Shown one piece after another: positions 1 through 10,314 of a stretch of DNA of 64,000 nt. Position 1 is the stretch's first letter, and the number at the start of each line of letters is the position of its first letter. The notes beneath the pieces were generated by a model, which saw nothing but the letters and a program-made list of their open reading frames with translations, was not told where the DNA came from and made no database searches. The stretch lies in the NCBI GenBank assembly GCA_944385055.1, contig CALWVT010000002.1:124001-188000 (forward strand), read 5' to 3'. The position numbers and the translations under genes were made by a program. Source of the stretch: an uncultured Clostridia bacterium. Lineage in GTDB: Bacteria; Bacillota; Clostridia; Oscillospirales; Acutalibacteraceae.

Positions 1-1
1 T

Positions 2-247
2 TCCGAGGACGGCCACGTCGTGTCCGGCCCCGACGTCGTCTCGCGCGGGTTCGTCTACGTGCGCGAGAGCGAAACGCTCATCGACGACGCGAAGGACCTG
101 GTCTATTCCGTGCTCGAGCACTGCGCGGAAAACGGCATCCACGACTGGGGGACGCTCAAGACGAGCATCAAGGATTCCCTGTCGCGCCTTCTGTACGACC
201 GCACGCGCCGCAGCCCGATGATCCTGCCGATTATCATGGAAGTGTAA
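2..247 (+). CDS. Ribonuclease J, C-terminal fragment
   Basis: This reading frame is open from the left window edge and ends in TAA at 245-247, so only the last 81 residues are present. The residues look like the C-terminal domain of RNase J, a metallo-beta-lactamase-fold RNase with 5'-3' exo and endo activity in mRNA decay and rRNA maturation; the SRGFVYVRE segment and the final stretch with SPMILPIIMEV are typical of that domain. The catalytic His/Asp motifs lie outside the window, so activity cannot be judged. It is followed by a 124-base gap with its own promoter and then gdpP, an adjacency common in Clostridia. The RNase J family call is fairly secure; J1 versus J2 cannot be decided. Confidence 0.85.
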   Translation, partial: SEDGHVVSGPDVVSRGFVYVRESETLIDDAKDLVYSVLEHCAENGIHDWGTLKTSIKDSLSRLLYDRTRRSPMILPIIMEV

Positions 248-268
248 GAAGGGTCCGTGCCCGCCGGT

Positions 269-297
269 TTGCAGTTTGCGCGGAAATATTGTATAAT
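269..297 (+). promoter_or_regulatory. Sigma-A type promoter for gdpP
   Basis: A TTGCAG -35 box at 269-274 and a perfect TATAAT -10 box at 292-297 are separated by 17 bases. It lies between the RNase J stop and the gdpP start and predicts a leader of about 70 bases. Confidence 0.7.
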
Positions 298-371
298 AGC
301 GCGTAATCGCAGATTGTTTCGATTCTATTTTAAAATGCTTTGATGCGCCGCTGGAGAACGAGGTAAGAAAG

Positions 372-2339
372 GTGAAAAAGAAAGTCTGGTCGGCGACACC
401 CGCCTTCTATGTGCTGTGTGCCGCGATGCTTGTGATGGCCTGCATTTCCTGGCAGTCGAGCCGCCTGGTGTTTGCCGTGGAATTGAGCGTGGCAGCCGTC
501 TCTTTTATCATTGTCTTTGTCGCAACCGCGCAGTTTAAAGCCTATGTGTCCACGTCTGTCAAGGCCGCCGAACGCGTGCTGACCGCACAGGACCGCGAGG
601 CTTTGGCCGCGTTTACGATGCCGGTCGCTCTGGTGGGCGAAGCGGGCGATGTGGTCTGGGCCAACGACGTGTTTTTGGAGCGCGTGACGCCGGACCGCGA
701 GCTGCGCGGCGAAAACGTGCAGCGGCTCATTTATCCGAATTCCATCGAGCAGATCATCGCCTCAATGGGCACGGACGTCACGGTCGGCGAACGCCAGTAT
801 TCGGTCTTCGGCGCCCGCGTCGGGGAAAAGGAAACGCTCCTTTATTTTGTCGACGACACGTATTATAAGGCCATCAACCGCGAGTATACGGACAGCCGCC
901 CGGTCGTGGGGCTGATTTTCTTCGATAACCGCGAGGAGCTCGCGCGCGATTCGTCGAGCAGCGAGGACAGCCGCATTGCCTCGGAGGTCGAAAGCGCAAT
1001 CTTTAACTGGGCGCAGGAGATGGGCGGCTTTTCAAAGCGATTGTCCGGCGGGCGGTACCTGCTTCTGACCGACGAGCGCCATGTGCGCGCCGCGATGGAG
1101 AACCGGTTTGCCATTTTGGATACGGTGCGCAAGATCCAGACCGCCGACCACCGCAGCGCGACGGTCTCCATGGGCATCGCGCGCGGGGCGTCAAACCTGC
1201 AGCAGGCCGAGGAGTGGGCCCGCAAGGCGCTCGATATGGCGCTCGGCCGCGGCGGCGACCAGGTGGCGCTCCACCAGAAGGACGATTCCTATGAATTCTT
1301 CGGCGGCCTTTCGAAAGGCGTCGAAAAGCGCGATAAGGTCCGTACGCGCGTCATCGCGGCAACACTGTGCGACCATATCCATCAAAGCAGCCACGTCGTG
1401 ATTATGGGCCACCAGTTTTCCGACCTCGACTGCGTCGGCTCGGCCATCGGCATGTGGGCCGCCGCGACGCGCGCGCTGCATGTGCCCGCACACGTCGTGG
1501 TCAACCGGGAGAACAGCCTCGCGAAGGCGCTGTTCCAGCACATGGAGGAGGCCGGCGAAACCGATATTTTTATTTCGCCCCAGCAGGCGCTCGAGGAAGT
1601 CGATTCGAAGACGCTGCTCATCGTCGTGGATACGCACAACCCCGACGTTGTGGAGAGCCAGGAGCTCCTCTCGGCCGTGTCGCGCGTCGTCGTCATCGAC
1701 CACCACCGCATGATGGTCAAACACATCGAAAACGCGCTCGTCTTTTACCATGAGCCCTATGCGAGTTCCGCCTCGGAGCTCGTCGCGGAGCTTTTGCAGT
1801 ATATCGGCGAAAATGCCCTGACGCGCGCCGACGCGGAGGCGCTTTTGGCCGGCATCATGCTCGATACGAAGAATTTCGTGATGAAGACGGGCGTGCGCAC
1901 GTTTGAAGCCGCCGCGTTCCTGCGCCGCCGCGGCGCGGACACCGTCGAGGTCAAACGCCTGTTTTCCGACAGCATCGACACCTATAAAGCAAAGTATAAG
2001 ATTGTTTCCGCCGCGCAGATTCAGGACGGCTGTGCGATTACGCACGTCGACCACGAATTCCCGAATGTGCGGTTAAGCGCCGCGCAGGCCGCCGACGAAC
2101 TGTTATCCATCCAGGGCGTCCGGGCGAGCTTCGTCGTCTATCCGGCCAGCGGCTTTGTCAATATTTCCGCGCGCAGCATGGGCGATATGAACGTCCAGCT
2201 CGTGATGGAAAAACTAGGCGGCGGCGGCCATATGACGATGGCCGGCGCGCAGTTCTCCGGGCTTTCCGTCGAGGAAGTCCGGGAAAAGCTGGTGGCGGTC
2301 ATCGCCTCCGGCGTCGGGCAGCCCAATTCCCAATCCTGA
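372..2339 (+). CDS. gdpP: GdpP-family cyclic-di-AMP phosphodiesterase
   Basis: This 655-residue membrane protein has the full GdpP layout. Two N-terminal hydrophobic segments (about 7-60) are followed by a PAS-like region (about 85-160), a degenerate GGDEF domain (about 170-300, with SGG in place of the GGDEF signature) and DHH/DHHA1 phosphodiesterase domains (about 330-650). The DHH core is visible as DLD near 354, a VVDTHNP stretch and VIDHHR near 442; the DHHA1 domain ends with GGGGHMTMAG. GdpP hydrolyses cyclic-di-AMP and so tunes potassium and osmotic homeostasis and cell-wall stress. The start is GTG at 372 behind an AAGAAAGG stretch. It heads a run with rplI and dnaB, a classic Firmicute order. 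All expected metal ligands appear present. Confidence 0.93.
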   Translation: MKKKVWSATPAFYVLCAAMLVMACISWQSSRLVFAVELSVAAVSFIIVFVATAQFKAYVSTSVKAAERVLTAQDREALAAFTMPVALVGEAGDVVWANDVFLERVTPDRELRGENVQRLIYPNSIEQIIASMGTDVTVGERQYSVFGARVGEKETLLYFVDDTYYKAINREYTDSRPVVGLIFFDNREELARDSSSSEDSRIASEVESAIFNWAQEMGGFSKRLSGGRYLLLTDERHVRAAMENRFAILDTVRKIQTADHRSATVSMGIARGASNLQQAEEWARKALDMALGRGGDQVALHQKDDSYEFFGGLSKGVEKRDKVRTRVIAATLCDHIHQSSHVVIMGHQFSDLDCVGSAIGMWAAATRALHVPAHVVVNRENSLAKALFQHMEEAGETDIFISPQQALEEVDSKTLLIVVDTHNPDVVESQELLSAVSRVVVIDHHRMMVKHIENALVFYHEPYASSASELVAELLQYIGENALTRADAEALLAGIMLDTKNFVMKTGVRTFEAAAFLRRRGADTVEVKRLFSDSIDTYKAKYKIVSAAQIQDGCAITHVDHEFPNVRLSAAQAADELLSIQGVRASFVVYPASGFVNISARSMGDMNVQLVMEKLGGGGHMTMAGAQFSGLSVEEVREKLVAVIASGVGQPNSQS

Positions 2340-2380
2340 AGGCGCCCGTTTTGTCAGCATCCTTATGAGGAGGGGTTCAG

Positions 2381-2827
2381 ATGAAAGTAGTATTGTTGCA
2401 GGACGTAAAGTCCCACGGCAAGCGCGGGGAGCTCGTCAATGTCAGCGACGGCTATGCGCGCAATTTCCTGCTGCCGCGCGGCCTGGCAAAGGTCGCGGAC
2501 GCGCAGGCGTTAAATGAGCTGAAAAACGCCGAGGAAGCCAAGGCGTTCCATATCGCGCAGGACACGAAGGCCGCCAAAGAGGCGGCGGCCCGCTTAGAGG
2601 GCAAAAGCGTGCGGGTCAAGGCCCGTGCCGGCCAGGGGGGCCGGCTTTTCGGCTCCGTAACGCCCAAGGAGGTCGCCGCGGCCATCTCCGAGCAGTTTGG
2701 GGTCAGCGTCGATAAGCGCAAGGTCACGCTGGCTTTGGAAATTAAGGCGTTCGGCACCTTCCCGTGCACCGTCAAGCTCTATAACGGTGTGACGGCCAAG
2801 ATGTCCGTTGTGGTGTCGGAGGCTTAA
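2381..2827 (+). CDS. rplI: 50S ribosomal protein L9
   Basis: The 148-residue product matches bacterial L9 in length and layout. The N-terminal globular domain begins MKVVLLQDVKSHGKRGE and contains the G-YARNFLLPRG rRNA-binding signature. A charged connecting helix (about 45-75) and the C-terminal domain with GRLFGSVT and DKRKV follow. L9 binds 23S rRNA near the L1 stalk and helps keep the reading frame. The start ATG sits after GAGGAGGGG. It lies 41 bases downstream of gdpP, probably in the same transcript, and a terminator follows, so dnaB may be partly uncoupled. Confidence 0.96.
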   Translation: MKVVLLQDVKSHGKRGELVNVSDGYARNFLLPRGLAKVADAQALNELKNAEEAKAFHIAQDTKAAKEAAARLEGKSVRVKARAGQGGRLFGSVTPKEVAAAISEQFGVSVDKRKVTLALEIKAFGTFPCTVKLYNGVTAKMSVVVSEA

Positions 2828-2836
2828 AACAGCCTG

Positions 2837-2878
2837 GAAGATGGCGGTGCGAAAGCGCTTGCCATCTTTCTTTCGTTT
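2837..2878 (+). terminator. Intrinsic terminator after rplI
   Basis: An 8-bp stem, AAGATGGC (2838-2845) with GCCATCTT (2861-2868), is followed by a T-rich tail. A second small hairpin, GAAAGCC/GGCTTTC, lies at 2907-2924. Confidence 0.6.
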
Positions 2879-2932
2879 CACAAAACTTTTCGCAAAGCCG
2901 GTTTTCGAAAGCCGCTAGGCTTTCTTTACAAA

Positions 2933-2965
2933 GGATAGAAAAAGGATCGAAAGAGGATAGAAAGG
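2933..2965 (+). repeat. Three tandem 11-base purine-rich repeats upstream of dnaB
   Basis: Three 11-base units run head to tail: GGATAGAAAAA, GGATCGAAAGA and GGATAGAAAGG. They end at the SD (GGGGGAGG) of dnaB, with the start codon at 2977. No function is known to me; they could act as extra ribosome standby or SD-like sites, or be slippage products. Confidence 0.6.
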
Positions 2966-2976
2966 GGGAGGGCGCG

Positions 2977-4350
2977 ATGCCGGATACGCCCGTGCAGGCT
3001 TTTTCAGGCGTCAATCTGCCGTTTAATCTGGAGGCGGAGCAGTCGGTCTTGGGTGCCGTGCTGCTCGATTCCTCGTGCCTCGACACGGTGGCGGAGATCC
3101 TGCCCTCCGCGGAGTATTTTTATCAGAGCAGCCATGCGGCCATCTACGGCGCGATGCTGCAGATGTTTACAGCCGGCGAGCCGATCGATTATGTGACGCT
3201 GCTTTCCCGCCTGCAAAAGGACCCGTCGTTTCTCGAAAACGGCGGCAAGGAATACCTATTGCAGCTCGCGCAGATCGTCCCGTCCATCGCGAACGCCGAC
3301 GCCTACGCGCGCATCGTGCGCGACAAATACGACACGCGCACGCTGATTTTGACGGCGCGGGAGATTTTGGAGGAGGCCTCTTCCGGCACGCAGGATGCCT
3401 CGACGCTCCTCGACGCGGCCGAACAGAAAATTTTCGACATCCGCCGCGGGCAGAATATGCAGGGGCTCGAGCGCATCGACCAGACCATTCTGGAGACGTT
3501 TAAGCGCTTAGATCTTTTAAATCAGCCGGACAGCGACGCTTACCGCCCGATCCCGACCGGCATCCACGAGCTCGACCGCGTGATTACGGGGTTAAACCGC
3601 ACGGACTTGATTTTGTTGGCCGCGCGCCCCGGCATGGGGAAGACGAGCTTCGCGTTAAACCTTGCGCGCAATGCGGCCGTCCAGTCGAAAAAGCGCGTCG
3701 CGTTCTTCTCTTTGGAAATGACGCGCGAGCAGCTGGCTTCCCGCCTGCTCTCCACGGAAGCGCAGATTTCCGGCACGCGCCTGCGCACCGGCGAGATCCC
3801 CGACGAAGCCTGGCCGCGCCTCGTCGAGGCCGGTGACGTCTTGAGCCAGACGCAGCTGTATTTCGACGACGACAGCGCGATCACCGTGCCGCAGATGAAG
3901 GCAAAGCTGCGCCGCTTAAAGGACGTCGACCTCGTCGTCATCGATTATCTGCAGCTGATGTCCAGCGGCATGCGCACCGATAACCGCGTGCAGGAAATTT
4001 CGTTTATCACGCGGAATCTGAAGATTATGGCCAAAGAGCTCGATGTGCCGGTGCTGTGCCTGTCGCAGCTCTCGCGTGAAAGCGAGAAGCGCACCACCCA
4101 CAAGCCGATGCTCAGCGACCTGCGCGATTCAGGCTCGATCGAACAGGACGCCGACATCGTTTTGTTCCTTTACCGCGAGGGCTATTACGCGAACCAGGAC
4201 AATGCCCCCGGCCCGTCGCCCGACGACGACCAGAACAGCGCGGAGTGCATTGTCGCGAAAAACCGCCACGGCGAGACGCGCAGCGTGCCGCTGCATTGGC
4301 AGGGCGAGTACATGCGCTTTACGGCGCCGGAGGTCGTCCGCCATGAATGA
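2977..4350 (+). CDS. dnaB: Replicative DNA helicase DnaB
   Basis: The 457-residue product is a full-length DnaB (called DnaC in Bacillus), the hexameric 5'-3' helicase that unwinds DNA at the fork. The N-terminal primase-interacting domain starts with PFNLEAEQSVLGAVLLD. The RecA-like C-terminal domain has Walker A ARPGMGKTSF at about 215-224, the Walker B region VVIDYLQLM and the arginine-finger region LRDSGSIEQDADIV. No intein interrupts these motifs. The ATG is preceded by GGGGGAGGGCGCG. The stop overlaps the tilS start by eight bases, indicating translational coupling. Confidence 0.96.
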   Translation: MPDTPVQAFSGVNLPFNLEAEQSVLGAVLLDSSCLDTVAEILPSAEYFYQSSHAAIYGAMLQMFTAGEPIDYVTLLSRLQKDPSFLENGGKEYLLQLAQIVPSIANADAYARIVRDKYDTRTLILTAREILEEASSGTQDASTLLDAAEQKIFDIRRGQNMQGLERIDQTILETFKRLDLLNQPDSDAYRPIPTGIHELDRVITGLNRTDLILLAARPGMGKTSFALNLARNAAVQSKKRVAFFSLEMTREQLASRLLSTEAQISGTRLRTGEIPDEAWPRLVEAGDVLSQTQLYFDDDSAITVPQMKAKLRRLKDVDLVVIDYLQLMSSGMRTDNRVQEISFITRNLKIMAKELDVPVLCLSQLSRESEKRTTHKPMLSDLRDSGSIEQDADIVLFLYREGYYANQDNAPGPSPDDDQNSAECIVAKNRHGETRSVPLHWQGEYMRFTAPEVVRHE

Positions 4351-5716
4351 GCCGCTGTCCTGCGTCGTGGAGCGGACCGTGCGCCATTACCGGATGCTGC
4401 GCCCCGGCGCGGCGGTCGTCGTCGGCTTTTCCGGCGGCGCCGATTCCGTCGCGCTGTTATCCTGGCTGTTTCAAAACGCCGGGACCTACGGGATTACCGT
4501 CGCCGCCGCGCACCTCCACCATGGCCTGCGCGGCGCGGAAGCCGACCGCGACGCCGCGTTTGCGCGCGCGTTCTGCGAAGCGCGGGGAATCCCGTTTTTC
4601 GAGCGGCGCGTCGATACGGCCGCCCTCGCCCGCGCGGCCGGCGAGGGAGTGGAGGCGTGCGGCAGGCGGCTGCGCTACGCATTTTTTGCGGATGTGTGCA
4701 AACAATATCCGGACGCCCTCATCGCGACGGCGCACACGCTCTCCGATAACGCCGAGACGATGCTTCTGCGCCTCGCGCGCGGCGCGGGCGCCAAGGGCCT
4801 TTCCGGCATCCCGTTTGTGCGCGGCCGCATCATCCGCCCGCTGCGCGCGGTCACGCGCGAGCAGGTCGAGGCCTACTGCCGCGAACAGGGCCTTTCGTTT
4901 TGCGAGGATTCCACAAACGCCGACCTCCGCTTTGCGCGCAACCGTGTGCGCCGGTGCATCGTCCCGCAGATGAAGCGGCTCGACCCGCGCTTTGAGGAGG
5001 CCGCCGGCCGCGCCGCGAAGGCCTTTTCGGAGGACGAGGCCTGCCTTTGGGAGTTAGGGGAGGAGGCCCTGCAGGCGGCCCGCTTCAAGCACGGCTTTTC
5101 CTGCAAAACACTCCTTTTGGCAAAACGGGCCGTCCGCATGCGCGCGCTGCAAAAGGCGGCCGGCGAAAACGGCGCGGCCCCCCTTTCCCAGGGCCACCTC
5201 GACGCGCTCGACGCCATTTTATCCGCCGGCGGCAGCTGCGTGCTGCCCGGGGCCGTGCGGGCCTCGGTTTCCCAGGGCGTGTTGCTCTTTTTAAAGGCGC
5301 CGGACGGATTCTCTGCGCCTTCCTTCCAGGTGCCGCTCGCTTTCCCGGAAACGCCCCTGCCCGACGGCCGCACGCTTTTTTTGCGGCCCCTTTCCGCAAA
5401 AAGCCAGGAAAAGCCGGATTTCCCCTTTTCGAACGCCATAGATTATGATACAATAACACCTGATACCGTTGTGCGCACGCGCAGGCCGGGCGACCGGTTC
5501 TGCCAGCCCGGCCGCCGGGAGAAGCCCCTGCGCCGGCTGCAAAACGACCTGCGGATCCCTGCCGCTTTGCGGGATGGGCTGCTCGTTTTGGCTGACCGGG
5601 ACGGATTGCTTTGGGCACAGGGCTGCGGCGTCTCCGCGCGCGCGGCCTGCAGCCGAAAAACACGGCGGATCGCCGTCATTGAGGTAAAGGAGTGCACGGA
5701 AAATTGGAAAACGTAA
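4343..5716 (+). CDS. tilS: tRNA(Ile)-lysidine synthetase TilS
   Basis: TilS makes lysidine at C34 of tRNA-Ile(CAU), changing it from Met to Ile decoding. The N-terminal PP-loop ATPase motif SGGADS lies at about 31-36. It is followed by AHLHHGLRG, the ATAHTLSDNAETMLLRL region and, near the C-terminus, a TilS C-domain with RTRRPGDRF and KPLRRLQND. The frame is open far upstream, but the ATG at 4343 is chosen because the product then begins just before the PP-loop, giving a usual length of 457 residues. It overlaps the dnaB stop by eight bases, and its stop TAA overlaps the next ATG (TAATG). Confidence 0.93.
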   Translation: MNEPLSCVVERTVRHYRMLRPGAAVVVGFSGGADSVALLSWLFQNAGTYGITVAAAHLHHGLRGAEADRDAAFARAFCEARGIPFFERRVDTAALARAAGEGVEACGRRLRYAFFADVCKQYPDALIATAHTLSDNAETMLLRLARGAGAKGLSGIPFVRGRIIRPLRAVTREQVEAYCREQGLSFCEDSTNADLRFARNRVRRCIVPQMKRLDPRFEEAAGRAAKAFSEDEACLWELGEEALQAARFKHGFSCKTLLLAKRAVRMRALQKAAGENGAAPLSQGHLDALDAILSAGGSCVLPGAVRASVSQGVLLFLKAPDGFSAPSFQVPLAFPETPLPDGRTLFLRPLSAKSQEKPDFPFSNAIDYDTITPDTVVRTRRPGDRFCQPGRREKPLRRLQNDLRIPAALRDGLLVLADRDGLLWAQGCGVSARAACSRKTRRIAVIEVKECTENWKT

Positions 5717-6255
5717 TGCACAAGGATATTGAAAAGGTGCTTTTCAGCGCCGAACAGCTCCACGAAATCACCGAACGCATCGGCGAGCAGGTCAGCTTCG
5801 ACTACCAGGGGAAGAACCTTCTGCTCGTCAGCGTCTTAAAGGGTTCCGTCGTCTTTATGGCGGACCTGATGCGCGCGATTAAAATCCCCTGCCGCATCGA
5901 TTTCATGTCGGTTTCGAGCTACGGCGCCGGCACGAAGACGTCGGGCGTTGTGAAGATTACGAAGGACTTGGACATTAACCTCGAAGGCTATGACCTTCTG
6001 ATCGTCGAGGATATCCTCGACAGCGGCATGACGCTGCACTACATCATCGAGATGCTCAAGGCCCGCCACCCCGCCAGCGTGCGCATCTGCACGCTGTTCG
6101 ACAAGCCCGAACGCCGCGTTGCAGAAGTCCACGCCGATTACGTCGGCGCCCAGGTGCCGGACGCGTTCATTGTGGGCTATGGCCTCGATTATGACCAGAG
6201 ATACCGCAACCTGCCCTTTGTCGGGGTCCTCAAGCCGGAGGTTTACGGCGGATAA
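5704..6255 (+). CDS. hpt: Hypoxanthine phosphoribosyltransferase
   Basis: This enzyme salvages hypoxanthine and guanine with PRPP to IMP and GMP. The PRPP-binding loop VEDILDSGMTLHYI is clear, as are the SYGAGTKTSG region and the PDAFIVGYGLDYDQRYRNLP segment typical of HPRT. Three starts are possible. GTG at 5692 abuts its SD and is unlikely. TTG at 5704 lies 11 bases after AAAGGAG and is preferred. ATG at 5716 overlaps the tilS stop but has no SD. The order tilS-hpt-ftsH is conserved in Firmicutes, so co-transcription is expected. Confidence 0.92.
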   Translation: MENVMHKDIEKVLFSAEQLHEITERIGEQVSFDYQGKNLLLVSVLKGSVVFMADLMRAIKIPCRIDFMSVSSYGAGTKTSGVVKITKDLDINLEGYDLLIVEDILDSGMTLHYIIEMLKARHPASVRICTLFDKPERRVAEVHADYVGAQVPDAFIVGYGLDYDQRYRNLPFVGVLKPEVYGG

Positions 6256-6270
6256 AGGAGATGACGACCG

Positions 6271-8181
<1,911 letters not shown>

Positions 8182-8228
8182 AATCGCGCGGTTTTCCCGG
8201 ATGCAAAACCAAATAAACGCAGCAAAAC

Positions 8229-8262
8229 GGAAAGGGGAGTGCAGGCATTCCCCTTTCTTTCC
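8229..8262 (+). terminator. Intrinsic terminator after ftsH
   Basis: The perfect 8-bp stem AAAGGGGA/TCCCCTTT (8231-8238 and 8249-8256) is followed by CTTTCC. It separates ftsH from the topoisomerase genes. Confidence 0.7.
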
Positions 8263-8297
8263 TGTTTCCCTGTTTCTTGAAGGAAGGAAGTGTCCGA

Positions 8298-10274
8298 TTG
8301 GCGAAGAAGAATACGTATAATAACGAGAGCATCTCGATGCTCAAAGGCGCGGACCGCGTGCGCCTGCGCCCGGCCGTGATCTTCGGCTCCGACGGCATCG
8401 AGGGCTGCGAGCACTCGATTTTCGAGATCCTCTCGAACTCCATCGACGAGGCGCGCGAGGGCTACGGCAAGGAGATCACGGTCACGCGCTTTCGCGACGG
8501 CTCCGTCGAGGTCGAGGACCACGGCCGCGGCTGCCCGGTGGATTTTAACCACAAGGAGGGCCGCTACAACTGGGAGCTCGTATTCTGCGAAATGTACGCC
8601 GGCGGCAAATACCACAACGACGACGCCGGCAGCTACGAGTATAGTTTGGGCTTAAACGGCCTAGGCCTGTGCGCGACGCAGTACGCGAGCGAATATATGG
8701 ACGTCGAAATCCACACGGGCGAGACGAAATATACGCTTCACTTCGAGCACGGCGAAAATGTCGGCGGCCTGCACAAGGAGCCGTCGAAAAAGAAAAGCGG
8801 CACGAAGATTCACTGGAAGCCGGACCTCGCGGTCTTTACGGACATCGACGTCCCGCTCGAGTATTACACGTCCACCTTGCACCGCCAGGCGGTCGTCAAC
8901 GCGGGGCTTACGTTTATACTCAAAAATGAGACGGCCTCGGGCTTTGAAACGCAGACGTTCTGCTATGAAAACGGCATCGCCGACTACGTCCGCGAGCTTT
9001 CCGGCGAGGACGCGATGACGGGCGTGCAGTTCTGGCAGGCCGAAAAGAAGGTCCGCGACCGCGAGGATAAGCCCGAATATAAGGTCAAGATGAACGTCGC
9101 CCTCGCGTTTTCAAACCGCTTCCATTTGACGGAGTATTACCACAACTCGAGCTTCCTCGAGCACGGCGGTGCGCCGGAAAAGGCCGCCCGCAGCGCGTTT
9201 GTAAGCCAGCTCGATGCGTATTTAAAGCAAAACGGCAAATACAATAAAAACGAGAGCAAGATTACGTTCCCCGACATCGAGGACTGTTTAATTTTGGTCA
9301 TCTCCTCGTTTTCCAACCGCACCTCCTACGAAAACCAGACGAAAAAGGCCATCACGAACAAGGGCATCCAGGAGGCGCTGACCGAAATGCTCCGGCGCAA
9401 CCTCGAGATTTATTTCCTCGAAAATCCGCTGGAGGCCGAGCGCATCGCCGCGCAGGTGCTCGTCAATAAGCGCAGCCGCGAGGACGCCGAGAAGACGCGC
9501 CTGAACTTAAAGAAAAAGCTCACGTCCAACATGGACATCACCAGCCGCGTCGCGAAATTCGTCGACTGCCGCACAAAGGACGTCTCCCGCCGCGAGATCT
9601 TCATCGTCGAGGGCGATTCCGCCCTGGGCGCCTGCAAGCAGGCCCGCGACCCGGATTTCCAGGCGATCATGCCGATCCGCGGCAAAATCTTAAACTGCCT
9701 AAAGGCCGACTACGATAAAATTTTTAAAAGCGACGTCATCACGGACCTGATTAAGGTCCTCGGCTGCGGCGTGCAGGTTAAAAGCAAATCGAATAAGGAG
9801 CTCTCGTCGTTTGAAATGGAAAACCTGCGCTGGAGCAAGGTCATCCTCTGCACGGACGCGGACGTCGACGGCTTCCAGATCCGCACGCTGCTCTTGACAA
9901 TGCTCTACCGCCTGACGCCGGAACTCATTTCCGCCGGCAAGGTCTTCATCGCGGAGAGCCCGCTTTATGAGATCCGCTGCAAGGACGAGACGTATTTTGC
10001 CTACGACGAGGCGGAGAAGGCGAAGTTCCAAAAGCTGCTTTCCGGCAAAAAGTATACGATCCAGCGCAGCAAGGGCTTAGGCGAAAACGAACCGGACATG
10101 ATGAACTTAACGACGATGAACCCGAAAACGCGCCGGCTCATCCAGGTGACGCCTTCCGATGTCGAACAGACCGCCCAGGTCTTTGACCTCCTTCTGGGGG
10201 ATAACCTCTCCGGCCGCAAGGCATTTATCGCCGAACATGGCCGCGAATATGCCGACGAGCTCGACGTGAGCTGA
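8298..10274 (+). CDS. Divergent type IIA topoisomerase B subunit (GyrB/ParE-like)
   Basis: The 658-residue product has the full B-subunit layout. The GHKL ATPase domain shows EILSNSIDEA (about 43-52), DHGRGCPV and LGLNGLGLCATQ. The transducer domain follows. The TOPRIM domain has VEGDSALG at about 436-443 and DADVDGFQIRTLLLTMLYR. Several positions differ from standard GyrB: the usual RKRPGMYIG is replaced by RLRPAVIFGS, DNGRG by DHGRG, and EGDSAGG by EGDSALG. The start is TTG at 8298 after a GGAAGGAAG SD; a TTG at 8277 is less likely. It sits 40 bases before its A subunit. It is probably a second, ParE-like enzyme beside a normal gyrase elsewhere; that is inference. Confidence 0.88.
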   Translation: MAKKNTYNNESISMLKGADRVRLRPAVIFGSDGIEGCEHSIFEILSNSIDEAREGYGKEITVTRFRDGSVEVEDHGRGCPVDFNHKEGRYNWELVFCEMYAGGKYHNDDAGSYEYSLGLNGLGLCATQYASEYMDVEIHTGETKYTLHFEHGENVGGLHKEPSKKKSGTKIHWKPDLAVFTDIDVPLEYYTSTLHRQAVVNAGLTFILKNETASGFETQTFCYENGIADYVRELSGEDAMTGVQFWQAEKKVRDREDKPEYKVKMNVALAFSNRFHLTEYYHNSSFLEHGGAPEKAARSAFVSQLDAYLKQNGKYNKNESKITFPDIEDCLILVISSFSNRTSYENQTKKAITNKGIQEALTEMLRRNLEIYFLENPLEAERIAAQVLVNKRSREDAEKTRLNLKKKLTSNMDITSRVAKFVDCRTKDVSRREIFIVEGDSALGACKQARDPDFQAIMPIRGKILNCLKADYDKIFKSDVITDLIKVLGCGVQVKSKSNKELSSFEMENLRWSKVILCTDADVDGFQIRTLLLTMLYRLTPELISAGKVFIAESPLYEIRCKDETYFAYDEAEKAKFQKLLSGKKYTIQRSKGLGENEPDMMNLTTMNPKTRRLIQVTPSDVEQTAQVFDLLLGDNLSGRKAFIAEHGREYADELDVS

Positions 10275-10314
10275 AAAAATCCCGATCCTTTAAAGCAGGT
10301 GAACATTCTAAGAT

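Noticed and set aside
1191..2054. 287-codon minus-strand frame across gdpP
   Set aside because: Antisense shadow; the real protein on the + strand has all GdpP motifs.
4043..4342. N-terminal extension of TilS into dnaB
   Set aside because: The 100 extra residues are a frame-shifted reading of dnaB with shadow composition; the ATG at 4343 gives the standard length.
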